This document shows positions 49,516 to 59,447 of a stretch of 64,000 nucleotides of DNA, in pieces. Below the pieces are notes generated by a model, which was given only the letters and a program-made list of their open reading frames with translations, was not told the DNA's origin and did not search any database. How positions within the stretch are numbered: the first letter of the stretch is position 1; every line of letters begins with the position of its first letter. This DNA comes from CAZAFC01 sp964484675. Its GTDB lineage: Bacteria; Patescibacteriota; Saccharimonadia; Saccharimonadales; UBA4665. Where the stretch lies: NCBI GenBank assembly GCA_964484675.1, contig CAZAFC010000006.1:21793-85792 (forward strand), read 5' to 3'. A program made the position numbers and the translations under genes.

Positions 49516-51999
49516 CTAGAAAAGCGCTCCCAGTAATCGGCCGATACTCGCAACCGTTTGATTTGCTCCGCTTGCCAGGAGCGGCTGAATGGGCGCTTGG
49601 TGGTCGGCGGCGCTTTGGTACGCGAGCGCCGCTTCACTTGCCTGCGTTTGCATCGAGACAGCGTTCCCTTGGGCATCGACATTGGTGAACCCATCGTTTG
49701 TGCAAGACTGATTGTCGCCAATCCTTGGACAGGCGTAGCTCTCCATGGCGCCCGTCGCCATGATGAACGCCTTTACGACCGCCCAGTCTTGATTACCGTC
49801 GTCGGCGCAATGATTTGCGTTGTACGTCGTAGGATCGTAGACGTTATATGCATTGACGTCGCTGCTCGCGCCGGGCACGACGTCCCATTCGTTTTGGGCG
49901 TCTTTGACGATCGAATCATTGAAGCATTGCTTGGCTCGATCAACAAGGTCAGGATTGTTCTCCAGGATCGGGGCCGCAGAGTCGGGATCGCTCGTCACCT
50001 GCAACATTGCCGGACTATTGGCGTCGGGCTCCAGATACGTTGGGAACGGATAGGTGTAGGTGGCCGAGGCGTCGGCATGCGCAACGCCCGAAAACAGCGT
50101 TGCCGGCATCCGCAGCAACGTACTGCCCATGTGCGCAAAGCCGGTCGCCAGGATCGCCAGGTTCTGCTTTGCGTTCGTGCTGCTGTTGTCGATGATGTGC
50201 GAAATAAGCGTGCGATTGTCGCTCGGATTGAAGAGCCGATACGCCAAACTCTTGGAATGGAACTCGGCATTGTCCTGCTTGTCCTGCTCGGCTTGCAGGC
50301 GCGCTACGGTCGTGGGGCTGGCGATGGTGCCGCCATTTTGAATGGCCATCATGTTGGCATTCAGGTGTGCGCCGTAGATCGACGCGACGCCGCGCTCACC
50401 ACCTTTGGAGAGCGAGTTGATGGTTTCGCCCGAGACCATCTTGGAAAGATAATCGATAATCCCTGGCCCGGCCATGGCACCTGCCGCAAAGCCGGCTGCC
50501 GTGCTGAGTATGCCGCCACTCAAGACGCCCACCACGACGCTCACCGTCGTGGTGACGGCGGTGCCCACGCCGCTGCATAAGTCGTTCATCGGACCCTCCA
50601 CCGACCATGCCAACGCCACTGGCAGTTTACCGGCGAGCAAATCTTTGGTGTTTGAATCCATATCCGGCCCATTGCCCGTAGGATTGAACGGCTTGCCGGA
50701 GTCGAATGAAGTCTGGCTGACAGAATCGTACAAATCACCCGCGGCAATGCCTACCTCGCCGATATCCACATCGTGGCCGCTCATAATTTGCTCTCCGCTG
50801 GTAACGACATCCCAAGCCATTCGCGATGCCGGCAAAATCGCGTCGGCGTAGGTAATCAGGTGCACATGTTCGGCGACGGCGTGGACTGTGCAGGCCAAGC
50901 CAACGGCTGCCGCCAAGCCGCCCGCTATTTTGAAGCTTTTGCTGCCAGCGATTGCCTTGAGCCGCGCCTGCGCGTCACTCTGTGTGGCGACGGTGTCGCT
51001 GCCCGGCGTGTCGGTAACATTGCCTTTTTCGTCTTTTGTTTGAGCGTGCGTCGCGTCAATCTCGGCACCGCTTTGCCCTGATTGCAGGAATTTCTCGCGA
51101 GCTTTTTCCCACGCAGCGCGCGCAAGCTTGACTTCTGCTTCACTAATCTTGCCCTTGATTGCCTTGAAGGGATGCCATGTCACAAGTCCGTACTTGGATA
51201 AATAGCGTACCCGAACCGCTGAGCCGAGTTTGCTAACGCCGAGGTTGCTGACAAGTGCTTTTTCAGAGCCGGCCTTGGCAAAATAACCCTGAGCGGTGAT
51301 AGTTACTTTGCCGTCCTGCACCGAAATGCCGTCAGTTACCCCTTGCGTTTTGAGCTGTGCCCGAATTTTTGCCTCATCCATCTGGTAGTACGGCGAATTG
51401 GGGTTGGTGGTGTCGATCGTAAAGCCTTTATAGATGTTTTTGGCACCGTACTCGGGCTGAAGGCCAAGCTTGTCCAGGCTTTTGATGGTGTTATTGGTTA
51501 GCAAACTGCCGAGAGTGCCGAGGCGCGTTTCCCCAGCATTGGCGCCACTCAAAGCAAAGCGCAATTCTTTGCTTACCGTGACGTCGCCGTTGTCTTCGTT
51601 CTGGTGGTTAGCGTGGAGCATGAGCTGCGCATCGTGTACCAGCTGAAACGGGCCGGAAGCTTCTGAAGCAAGCTCCACGCCGCCAACGCCGAGCAGCGCA
51701 GCAATCACCATTCCGAGAATACTGCCTCGGAGCTTGCGCTTTTTCTTTTTGCCTTTGAGATTGCCTTTTCCATTTTTATCGCCACCACCTGACGTGTCGG
51801 GTTTGTAGAAGCCGCCGCTTGTCTCTGGCTCATCCGGGGTGGTATTGCGATCTTCATCGGTTCGCGCGGGCTTGTAGAGGGACGTATTGAGCTGATCTAT
51901 TTCTGCCTGCGCTCCAGGGTTGGTGCTGGGCGCGCCATCGGGGTTGTGGGCCGTTTGTTCGCGCTTGTTGAGGTCTTCGTCGGTATCGTAAATGGCCAT
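49516..51999 (-). CDS. large membrane protein of the type IV secretion-like locus
   Basis: An 827-aa protein. The first 90 residues are charged and probably disordered, ending in GKKKKRKLRGS before a membrane helix (about 92-112). A central soluble part of about 230 residues follows. Hydrophobic segments come near 375-395, 505-545 and 660-690. The C-terminal 150 residues contain four Cys and the segment DWAVVKAFIMATGAMESYACPRIG. No family recognised; the position between the wall hydrolase and VirB4 suggests a structural or channel component. Four bases separate it from the virB4 gene. Confidence 0.72.
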   Translation of the reverse strand: MAIYDTDEDLNKREQTAHNPDGAPSTNPGAQAEIDQLNTSLYKPARTDEDRNTTPDEPETSGGFYKPDTSGGGDKNGKGNLKGKKKKRKLRGSILGMVIAALLGVGGVELASEASGPFQLVHDAQLMLHANHQNEDNGDVTVSKELRFALSGANAGETRLGTLGSLLTNNTIKSLDKLGLQPEYGAKNIYKGFTIDTTNPNSPYYQMDEAKIRAQLKTQGVTDGISVQDGKVTITAQGYFAKAGSEKALVSNLGVSKLGSAVRVRYLSKYGLVTWHPFKAIKGKISEAEVKLARAAWEKAREKFLQSGQSGAEIDATHAQTKDEKGNVTDTPGSDTVATQSDAQARLKAIAGSKSFKIAGGLAAAVGLACTVHAVAEHVHLITYADAILPASRMAWDVVTSGEQIMSGHDVDIGEVGIAAGDLYDSVSQTSFDSGKPFNPTGNGPDMDSNTKDLLAGKLPVALAWSVEGPMNDLCSGVGTAVTTTVSVVVGVLSGGILSTAAGFAAGAMAGPGIIDYLSKMVSGETINSLSKGGERGVASIYGAHLNANMMAIQNGGTIASPTTVARLQAEQDKQDNAEFHSKSLAYRLFNPSDNRTLISHIIDNSSTNAKQNLAILATGFAHMGSTLLRMPATLFSGVAHADASATYTYPFPTYLEPDANSPAMLQVTSDPDSAAPILENNPDLVDRAKQCFNDSIVKDAQNEWDVVPGASSDVNAYNVYDPTTYNANHCADDGNQDWAVVKAFIMATGAMESYACPRIGDNQSCTNDGFTNVDAQGNAVSMQTQASEAALAYQSAADHQAPIQPLLASGANQTVASIGRLLGALF

Positions 52000-52002
52000 G
52001 AA

Positions 52003-53937
52003 CTAGGCTCCAGGATACGGTGGTTGCGGTTGGCTCAAATTAATGGTTGCGGTGGTATCCTGCGGCCGGTTGAGGTTGAGATCGCCCATTTGCTGCGCCG
52101 CATTGATTGCTTTTACCTGTTGCGGATTAGTGGTGATGAGGGTCGTTTCGGTTTGGCTGGCGACAACCTGAATGTGCACGTGGTTCTGGCCGGCAAAAAA
52201 CAGTCCCTGCCCGACCGGGAATTGGCTCAAGCGCTTGCGCTCTTCGGCCGTAAGCTTGAATACGTCGGCAAGCACGTCGACGGCCGACGGCGATTGCTTG
52301 AGCAAAAATTGCATGCTGGCGTTGGCGACCACGGCGCGACCCATGCGCGACCCCATGAAATCTTCGACGTCCTGTGTGATGGTCGTGATGCCTAAGTTGT
52401 ACTTGCGCGCTCGCTTGGCAAGCGAGAAGAGGAAGTTGGCCGAGTCCTCATATTTCATCAACTGCCAGGCCTCATCGACGATCAGAATGCGGCGCTTTTG
52501 GTCGCTCTTGGTTTTGTTCCAAATGTAGTTCAGCACGATGTACATGGCCACGGGGCGGAGCTCATCCTCGAGGTCGCGGATGTTGAAAACTACCAGTGGG
52601 TTGTTGATGTCGATGTTGCTTTGCTGCGAGAAAATGCCCGCGAATGTGCCGGTGGTGTATTTGCGCAGGCGCTGTGCGAGCTGCGGGCCGGTGCCACCCA
52701 TATGTAAAAGCGTGTCATACAGATCGGCGATAGTCGGCGCGGTGGCCGTGTGTGTGAGCGGGTCGTTGGTGATGCCGGCTTTGGCGTACGTTTCGATGAG
52801 CGCCGCATCGAGATCGGACTCTTCAACAGGGCTCAATGCTGGCGTGAGCATGGCGTTGCCGCCGATAAGCTGCGACTGTGCACCGCCCATCATCAGGCGT
52901 AAAAGCCCGTGCAGCGTGATGAGGTTACTGCGCAGCGCATTGTCGGCTTCTTCGGTGTCGACGACGCGTGGCAAATCGAACGGATTGATGCGCGTCGTGG
53001 AGCTTAAGCTCAGCCGAACATACGATCCGGCAACTGCATCGCACATGCGCTCGTATTCGTTTTCCGGGTCGATGATAAAAATCTCCGTGCCCATCATCAG
53101 TGAGCGCAAGGCTTCGAGCTTCACGGTGAACGATTTACCGGCACCGGACTTAGCGAACACCACCGAATTGCCATTCTCGAGGCTAAATCGATCAAAAATC
53201 ACCAGGCCGGAATTGTGCATGTTTACGCCGTACAGAATGCCATTGTCCTGGCTGAGGTCGGCGCTTGTGAACGGGAAACTGGTGCTGATGGCGCCGGTGC
53301 TCATGTTGCGGCGAATTTGGAGTTGGTCGGTGAACTGCGGCACGGTGCTGTTGAAGCCCTGCTCTTGCTGGCTGGTCGCGGCTTTCGAGTACACGAGCTG
53401 TTGGCCGAGCAGCGATTCAACTTTGTGCGATACAAATTCCATTTCTTCGGGGCTGCTGGCGTAGACGGTGAAGTAAAAACCAAAGCGGAAGAAGCGCTCT
53501 TCGCCGACCTGGAGTTTGTCGCGCATTTCTTCGGCGTCGAGAATCGCGGCTTGCTTTTGCGGATCGCGCACGCGGCCTTTTTCGGAGTCGATTTGGATGC
53601 CGGCTTCGAGTTGCGTCACTTTTTTGCGCAAGTTTTCGAGCACGACCTGGCTCTCGACCGGATAAATGAACATCGAAATGTCGAGCACCTCGTCCATGTT
53701 TACCATGCCTGAAATCCAGCCGGTGTAGAGCTGGCGCGGGTAGCCGTAGACGTAGTACGTGCGCGCCATGCGGGTGCCGATGTGGAACGATGAAGTCGAG
53801 AATTCAATCGAACTCGGCGCAATAAAGTCGCGCAGCGCCGTGACGCCTTTTTGAAACGCTGCGGTGACTTCTTGCTGCTCGCGCTGTTGTTGAGCTTGGG
53901 CGACCGCGACCGGGTCGACTTGTTTTTTTCGTGCCAT
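52003..53937 (-). CDS. virB4: VirB4-family secretion ATPase
   Basis: A 644-aa ATPase that energises pilus assembly and substrate transfer at the cytoplasmic membrane. The N-terminal 240 residues are the VirB4 membrane-associated domain. Walker A is FAKSGAGKSFTVKLE (residues 261-275). DPENEYERMC follows the usual pattern after it, and Walker B is RRILIVDEAWQLMKYED near 480. TTITQDVEDFMGS is the motif after it. Length is shorter than many VirB4 proteins because part of the N-terminal region appears in the upstream gene's product. Start and upstream stop share a base (TAATG). Confidence 0.93.
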   Translation of the reverse strand: MARKKQVDPVAVAQAQQQREQQEVTAAFQKGVTALRDFIAPSSIEFSTSSFHIGTRMARTYYVYGYPRQLYTGWISGMVNMDEVLDISMFIYPVESQVVLENLRKKVTQLEAGIQIDSEKGRVRDPQKQAAILDAEEMRDKLQVGEERFFRFGFYFTVYASSPEEMEFVSHKVESLLGQQLVYSKAATSQQEQGFNSTVPQFTDQLQIRRNMSTGAISTSFPFTSADLSQDNGILYGVNMHNSGLVIFDRFSLENGNSVVFAKSGAGKSFTVKLEALRSLMMGTEIFIIDPENEYERMCDAVAGSYVRLSLSSTTRINPFDLPRVVDTEEADNALRSNLITLHGLLRLMMGGAQSQLIGGNAMLTPALSPVEESDLDAALIETYAKAGITNDPLTHTATAPTIADLYDTLLHMGGTGPQLAQRLRKYTTGTFAGIFSQQSNIDINNPLVVFNIRDLEDELRPVAMYIVLNYIWNKTKSDQKRRILIVDEAWQLMKYEDSANFLFSLAKRARKYNLGITTITQDVEDFMGSRMGRAVVANASMQFLLKQSPSAVDVLADVFKLTAEERKRLSQFPVGQGLFFAGQNHVHIQVVASQTETTLITTNPQQVKAINAAQQMGDLNLNRPQDTTATINLSQPQPPYPGA

Positions 53938-55025
53938 TATCCCAGCTCCCTTTGCAGATGTGCTTGCGGCGCGGCGCCTTGGCCTTTGGTGACGATGTCG
54001 GAGTTCAGCTGGTTAAAATCTTTGAGCTGCTGGCGTGTGGCAGTGTCGGGGTTGTAGGTGTCGTAATACAACTCAATGAGCTCCTGCGTATCGAGCGGCA
54101 GCGCCTGAATATTCGCTTGCAATAGGCCACTCAGCACCGACTGCACGCGGTTGCGCAGCTCGGTTTTCGCTTTTTCAAGGTCGTCTTCATTAATAATGAT
54201 GTGCTGCTCTTTTTTGTTGAACAGCTCAACGAAGCCGCTGATAAAATTCTTGCTTTGCGTGAGCGCTTTTTGAAGTTCAACATGCGGAAAATACGGCACC
54301 ACCATGTAAAATTTCTTGTCCATAATGTTGGTTTGCTGGCTGAGCTGATCGATGTAGTCGATGTAGTCATCCATGAGAAGCGCCAGCAGCATGTTGTCGT
54401 GCTCGGTGCGAATCTTGTCGAGCTTATCGATGTACGGTTGGAGGTCAACCTTTTGCGAGCGAATAAAAATTTGGATCGGGAAATAGAGCGAGTTCAGGAA
54501 ATTCTGGTAACTGTACTCAACGCCTTCCTGCTCTTGCTGGCTCATGAGGTCGAAGTTAATCGACTTCACCATGACGACGGAGCGGAATGAGCCGTCGTTC
54601 ATGATGACAATGCCGTCGCGAATCTCGGCGATTTGCAAGGTGTTCTGTGTGCTGTTGAGCGCAGCTGCTGGCCGAGTCGTTGGCGCATTTTGCGTGGGTT
54701 GGGTGCCACCTGTACCGCTGACTACGCCCGCTTGATTCGGTGCCGGCACCGAGGGGTTGACATTTTGGTAAATCGGCGGCTGCAGCTGTTGTGGCATCGC
54801 AGCGTCAAATTGCGGTTGTGGTGCCGGCGCTGCGGAAATTTGCTGCGCGGCTACCGGCGCGAGTGGCTGTGCATTTTGCGCCAAGCCGTACGGATTGGCC
54901 GACAGTGGATTGACCGGCATCTGTGGGCCGGCTTGGCCAGGATATGGCGCGGCACCACTTTGCGGCTGGTATGCTTGAGCATCAGCAGAATTAAGCGGCT
55001 GCGACTGATTGTAAGACGGATCCAT
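53937..55025 (-). CDS. TraC/VirB4-N-terminal-like protein with Pro/Gln-rich leader
   Basis: A 362-aa protein. Residues 1-125 are low-complexity and rich in Pro, Gln and Ala. From about 128 it reads IAEIRDGIVIMNDGSFRSVV, followed by QEGVEYSYQNFLNSLYFPIQIFIRS and FYMVVPYFPH. This is the N-terminal strand order of TraC/VirB4-type ATPases, but there is no Walker motif. It is translationally coupled to virB4, so the two chains probably form one functional unit. It ends with a helical segment. Confidence 0.8.
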   Translation of the reverse strand: MDPSYNQSQPLNSADAQAYQPQSGAAPYPGQAGPQMPVNPLSANPYGLAQNAQPLAPVAAQQISAAPAPQPQFDAAMPQQLQPPIYQNVNPSVPAPNQAGVVSGTGGTQPTQNAPTTRPAAALNSTQNTLQIAEIRDGIVIMNDGSFRSVVMVKSINFDLMSQQEQEGVEYSYQNFLNSLYFPIQIFIRSQKVDLQPYIDKLDKIRTEHDNMLLALLMDDYIDYIDQLSQQTNIMDKKFYMVVPYFPHVELQKALTQSKNFISGFVELFNKKEQHIIINEDDLEKAKTELRNRVQSVLSGLLQANIQALPLDTQELIELYYDTYNPDTATRQQLKDFNQLNSDIVTKGQGAAPQAHLQRELG

Positions 55026-55057
55026 AAGTCTTTATTGTTTCCCCACCGTATTGATCA

Positions 55058-56296
55058 TTAATGCAATGAGATCACCACCTCATCCTGGGCTTGCTGGCGC
55101 TTGTGAGCCTCGCGTGCCAGGGTTGCGACATTCAGATCGTCGTTCGTTGCAAGCTGTAGTATAGCAGCGTCCGGCGCTTGTGTCATCTTCGCTCTTTCGG
55201 CGGCTCCGGCATGAGCGGCAGCTTCCGCGGCAGCGGCTTGGGCGGCTTGCACCTTGGCCTGTGCTTGCTGCACCGACAGTGGCTGAATCGTGTGAAAATG
55301 ATTATAAGCTTGCGTTTGATTGTGCTCTTGCGTTTCAAGTTCGCGAATCACGGCCTCTTCTTCGGGTGTGACTTTTGCCGAAGCTTTTGGCATGGTGGTG
55401 GGCAGCTGCATCGTTGAAGCTCCAGGTGTTACGACCTGTGAGTTGAATGTTACTGATCCGGGCGGCGCGCTTGGAGCTCCCGGTGTTGGCTGATTGAGGA
55501 ACCAATAATTCGGGACTGGCGATTGCGGTGTTTGGGCGGTAGCCGAAGGGTTGTTCGTGCCGGGTGCATACGAAGTTGGCGCTGGCAGCGCCGCTGGCTG
55601 CGGTTGCGCTGTTGGCGTCGGCAACATGGGGGCTGCGGGCTCGGGCTGTCGCATTCTGTTGAGCAGCGCCTGTCGTCGATTTTTGCTCGATTGCTCAATC
55701 ATCGTCTCGAATTGGCGCGCCACTGGATTATTCGCTTCGTCAAGCATGTCGTCGGAAGCGGTGATGTCGTCACTTGGAACAGCCTGTGGAAAGTTAGCCG
55801 GATTGACGAGCCGGTCAGAATTTTCAATACCAGCGAGTGCTGACGGCTGCGAGTACAAATTTACGTTAACATTTTTAATTGCCCAACCGCGGCTGTCAAT
55901 GGTGTTGGCAAGCGCCTTGAGTCGGCTCTGCACCTCATCCTGCGACAGGCCATTGGTGTAGTTGACTTCCACGTGCTTGGGCACGGTGATAGTGACGAGC
56001 TCTTTTGTGCCGCTCTGATTCCAAATACGCTTGCGCGGCTTGAACAAAAAACGAATCTTAGCGAGCGCCCACACCTCAGTCGGCTGGTCTTTTCCCCACG
56101 GCCAGGCAAAGAACCCGCTTATTATGCCGAATGGCGCAAACACAATCGACAGATACGGTGCGCCTTTGGTAATAGCAAGGAACGTCAGGTAAAAGAAGAA
56201 AATTCCAATCAAGCCATAAATGAACTGGCGGAGTGTAAGCGGCCCGACAAGCTTGTCTTCGGCTTCGATATCTTGGAGGACTTTATATGTTGACAT
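55058..56296 (-). CDS. PrgI family (VirB3-like) membrane protein with long C-terminal extension
   Basis: A 412-aa protein. Residues 1-100 are the PrgI domain: YKVLQDIEAEDKLVGPLTLRQFIYGLIG, two adjacent membrane helices (about 23-70) and WALAKIRFLFKPRKRIW. This takes the place of VirB3 in Gram-positive-like and CPR secretion systems. The other 300 residues are Pro/Ala/Gln-rich with one small globular part near 105-155 (LVTITVPKHVEVNYTNGLSQDEV). An Ala-rich helix lies near 350. It probably anchors VirB4 to the membrane. Confidence 0.85.
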   Translation of the reverse strand: MSTYKVLQDIEAEDKLVGPLTLRQFIYGLIGIFFFYLTFLAITKGAPYLSIVFAPFGIISGFFAWPWGKDQPTEVWALAKIRFLFKPRKRIWNQSGTKELVTITVPKHVEVNYTNGLSQDEVQSRLKALANTIDSRGWAIKNVNVNLYSQPSALAGIENSDRLVNPANFPQAVPSDDITASDDMLDEANNPVARQFETMIEQSSKNRRQALLNRMRQPEPAAPMLPTPTAQPQPAALPAPTSYAPGTNNPSATAQTPQSPVPNYWFLNQPTPGAPSAPPGSVTFNSQVVTPGASTMQLPTTMPKASAKVTPEEEAVIRELETQEHNQTQAYNHFHTIQPLSVQQAQAKVQAAQAAAAEAAAHAGAAERAKMTQAPDAAILQLATNDDLNVATLAREAHKRQQAQDEVVISLH

Positions 56297-56309
56297 AGCT
56301 TACCTATTC

Positions 56310-59300
56310 CTATGGTGATCCCAACATGGGGCCGCCTGGACCACCAGGCCCGCCAAGGCCGCCCGCTGCTGCCGCAGCTTGAGCTGCGGCCAGTTGCCCA
56401 TAATCGCGGCGGTTTTCTTTGAAGTGGGAATCGGCGCGCAGGCCTGGACTTTGCGCTCGCGTTGTGACTACGTTGCCGGCACTATCTGTGTGGGTTTGCG
56501 TAACTGGTGCGCCTGCTCCATCAATCAAGTCACCACCATCTATCATAGATTGAACAGTTACGCGCCCCGTAACATTGTTTGTACCCAGGTATTGTTGGAG
56601 CTCGGGAATATCTCCCACCTGAAGCTCCTGCCCTAAGACGCCATCTGCCAGTATATTGGCATTTTGCGGCGCAATTTGCGACATGGTGTCATGCAGGCCG
56701 GCCACGTGCGCCATCTGTTGCTTGAAGTCGCGGACTGCGGCGGCTCTTTCGGGTGTGCCGGCTCCGGCGGCACGAACATTGTCGGCGGCACGGTTCAGGT
56801 TGCGATAAATAGTCGGAGCCAATGCCTCCACTGCTTCGGGCCGCTGTGAAGCTAGCGCGCCAGGCTGCGCATTAATGGCCGCGTTATCTCGCATAGCTTC
56901 TATGTCGGCATGCGTCACGGGGCCCTGCTGGCCAATCTGAGAGAGTAATACGCCCATGCCGACACCGGCTTGATCACTTCGGGTCTTGTTGGCCTTAATG
57001 GCCATGGCTGTGTCGGTCCTTGTCAGAAGGCCGCTCTGGTACATGCGCCGAGCATCTGTCATTAATTCGGCAAGGCCGGCGTCATTTCCGGCATAGCCAG
57101 TAACCGATGCTGCTCGCGCTTTGAAGGCGGCGACTTGCATGGCTTCTGATCCTATGCGAGCGCCAAAGCTGCCTTCCATATCGGCAAGTGTCCTCTGGGC
57201 CTCACCTCGGGCATCGTTGTCGGAGAGTGTCTCGCCTCGTGATGCCGCCAATGCTTGTATGCGCTGGGCATAGCCAGTCACAAAACGCCCACGGGTCATA
57301 CCTTCCTGCATCGCCAATGTAGTCGCGTTATCGTCTCCGGCAATCCGCCCTTCGTCGCTCTCTAGGACCTCATTGCTAACCGCATTGCGATGTTTCCTTT
57401 GGGCGGCTGCGTACTGCTGTCTGCGTCGCCCCCGCACACTTAAACCACCTTCGCCGGCCATAACCACTCGGCGATAGGCGCTGTTCACGCCTCTGGTCAG
57501 TGCGTTGGTCGCATGGGTGTCGTTCATACGTTGCTGATGCATCTTTGCCCGGCTACCCTCACGAATACCTCGCAACCGGTCGAATCCACCGCGGGAACGG
57601 TCGTTCACCATGCCGGTAACAGTCGAGACGAGGCCGCCGGCCATTCTAAATGCAAGCGGCAATAAGAAATACGGTACAACATACGCAATGACCACAACGG
57701 CGGCTTTCAAGAAGGCATTTGCCGAGCTTGCTTCTTCGACTTTGGCGACAATTTTGCCTGACGAAACAAATATCTCCACGATTGGGAACATTGCGAGGGC
57801 GGTAAAAAACGTGTCCTTGCCAAAAGCCGCGAGTTTACGTGTGCCCGGCAGCACCTCAGCTCCGATAAAGACCGGAGAAGCCAAAAGCGCCAAAATGACG
57901 ATCATATCTCGAATGACGAGGGTGGCAAAACCGATTGAGAGTCCAAGCGCCGCTGTTCCCACAAGGCTTAGCAGGCCGGCAAATCCGCCGACTCCCCACC
58001 AGGCGGCAACGCCGGCGACAGCGCCGACGCCAATGCCAGCCGTCAGGCCAAGCGCCTGGCTTACAGTACTCGAGTAGCTGAAGTCCTGCAGGCCGCTAAA
58101 TGGTTGCGACATAATGTCACTCGCCCAGTTACCCATGTTATTGAAGAAAGTGACTATAACTTCCAGAATTGGCCACGCAAAAACCATAAATATGATCGCC
58201 AAGAAAAGCCGGGACGCAATCGTACGGAACGCATAGGCGCTAATAATCTCAAAGCCTAATGCTTCGGCACCAATGGCAATAACCGCCGAGATAACGATGA
58301 GGCCCATGGCCAAGTTGCGTATGTTGCTCCACGCTTGATAGTATTCCCCTGATGTGTTGAATATTTGATCGGTGTTCAGGGTGAGGAGGCTGCCCATAAC
58401 GCCATCAAGCTCACTGGTGAGCCAGTTGAGTCCATACAGGATCGGGCAAACAACCCATGCAAGTTCGTTGGTGATGCCGCAGTCATTCGAACTACCGCCG
58501 CTGGTGTTCGAACCTCCATTGGCGCCGGGGCCTGCTTGCGATTGCGGCGAAGATGTGAGTAATGCGATCTGAAAGGTCTGATATGGGGTGCACCGGCCGT
58601 CGCTGGCCTGATTTCTCGTAGTGTACGTTGCCTGATCAACGGACCCGCCCGGCTGAGTAATCTCGATAAGGTCTGAGCATCCGTGGCCACCGTGGCCACC
58701 GCTCTGCCTTTCAAAATTGCCATTGGCCGCCTGCTTGAAGAGATAATTATTAATGTCATTGCTGTCTTTGTCGTAAGCCGGGTCGCCGTCGCTCGCGTAA
58801 ATTGTCGTGGAATCTTGCAAGAAATATGTGACGTACGAATAGTTCGTCGGACCAAAGCTAGGGTCACTGATGTAGATGCCCTTAATGCTGCTTTTTATGT
58901 CACTCGGGTTAAGTCCTGCGTTAAGATCAAAGCCCAACCCCGTGTCAACGATCGGTTGCGAAGCCAATTTGAACTCGACGCAGTTTTGTGAGTTGGCACC
59001 GATTTGCGAAAGGAATAAATCGTAATCAACGCTCTCGGTGTTGCCGCCGTTATTATCGCCAACCGACGACTGCTTGCAGCCTTTTGGCACGCCCGTTTGC
59101 TTGTCTCCGCCGAGCTTGAACACGGAAGCTTGTGAGGTAGCGTCGAAGGAGCCCAGATTGTTATCGTAATACATGCCGGATGCGGTGTTCATATCAAGCG
59201 TGGTGCCATTGACATCTGTCGTGCCGGTGCCGGTAACCTGAATATGTGCCGCATCCACTCGTACCGCAACAAGCGAATAGGTTGAGTTCTCGGGTGGAGG

Positions 59301-59411
59301 CGCGATGGGAGCGGCAGCAGCCATGCTCGTTGGCTGCACAATATTGACCAACAAAGGCATGGCTACCAAAACAAACATGCCCACAACCACGCCAAGTCTT
59401 CGACGAATCAT
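56310..59411 (-). CDS. VirB6-like polytopic membrane protein with long C-terminal domain
   Basis: A 1033-aa protein from the ATG at 59411; the longer frame upstream is not needed, because a promoter hexamer lies 6 bases before this ATG. A signal peptide covers residues about 5-30. An external domain of about 300 residues with several Cys follows. About six membrane helices lie between 360 and 620, including WWGVGGFAGLLSLVGTAALG and IRDMIVILALLASPVFIG, the TrbL/VirB6 pattern. The remaining 400 residues are charged, helical and soluble, ending in a Gly/Pro tail. It would form the inner-membrane channel. Confidence 0.82.
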   Translation of the reverse strand: MIRRRLGVVVGMFVLVAMPLLVNIVQPTSMAAAAPIAPPPENSTYSLVAVRVDAAHIQVTGTGTTDVNGTTLDMNTASGMYYDNNLGSFDATSQASVFKLGGDKQTGVPKGCKQSSVGDNNGGNTESVDYDLFLSQIGANSQNCVEFKLASQPIVDTGLGFDLNAGLNPSDIKSSIKGIYISDPSFGPTNYSYVTYFLQDSTTIYASDGDPAYDKDSNDINNYLFKQAANGNFERQSGGHGGHGCSDLIEITQPGGSVDQATYTTRNQASDGRCTPYQTFQIALLTSSPQSQAGPGANGGSNTSGGSSNDCGITNELAWVVCPILYGLNWLTSELDGVMGSLLTLNTDQIFNTSGEYYQAWSNIRNLAMGLIVISAVIAIGAEALGFEIISAYAFRTIASRLFLAIIFMVFAWPILEVIVTFFNNMGNWASDIMSQPFSGLQDFSYSSTVSQALGLTAGIGVGAVAGVAAWWGVGGFAGLLSLVGTAALGLSIGFATLVIRDMIVILALLASPVFIGAEVLPGTRKLAAFGKDTFFTALAMFPIVEIFVSSGKIVAKVEEASSANAFLKAAVVVIAYVVPYFLLPLAFRMAGGLVSTVTGMVNDRSRGGFDRLRGIREGSRAKMHQQRMNDTHATNALTRGVNSAYRRVVMAGEGGLSVRGRRRQQYAAAQRKHRNAVSNEVLESDEGRIAGDDNATTLAMQEGMTRGRFVTGYAQRIQALAASRGETLSDNDARGEAQRTLADMEGSFGARIGSEAMQVAAFKARAASVTGYAGNDAGLAELMTDARRMYQSGLLTRTDTAMAIKANKTRSDQAGVGMGVLLSQIGQQGPVTHADIEAMRDNAAINAQPGALASQRPEAVEALAPTIYRNLNRAADNVRAAGAGTPERAAAVRDFKQQMAHVAGLHDTMSQIAPQNANILADGVLGQELQVGDIPELQQYLGTNNVTGRVTVQSMIDGGDLIDGAGAPVTQTHTDSAGNVVTTRAQSPGLRADSHFKENRRDYGQLAAAQAAAAAGGLGGPGGPGGPMLGSP

Positions 59412-59417
59412 GCCATA

Positions 59418-59447
59418 ATAGTAGCACTCATAGCGTCTCAAAAACAA
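59418..59447 (-). promoter_or_regulatory. leaderless promoter of the secretion operon
   Basis: On the minus strand TTGTTT (59447-59442), an 18-base spacer and TACTAT (59423-59418) with an upstream TGC. The hexamer is 6 bases before the ATG at 59411, so the mRNA should start at the start codon. This promoter probably drives the genes down to 46910. Confidence 0.55.

Noticed and set aside
49558..50580. 340-codon plus-strand frame
   Set aside because: Opposite the large membrane protein gene of the secretion locus; no ribosome site and basic, low-quality translation.
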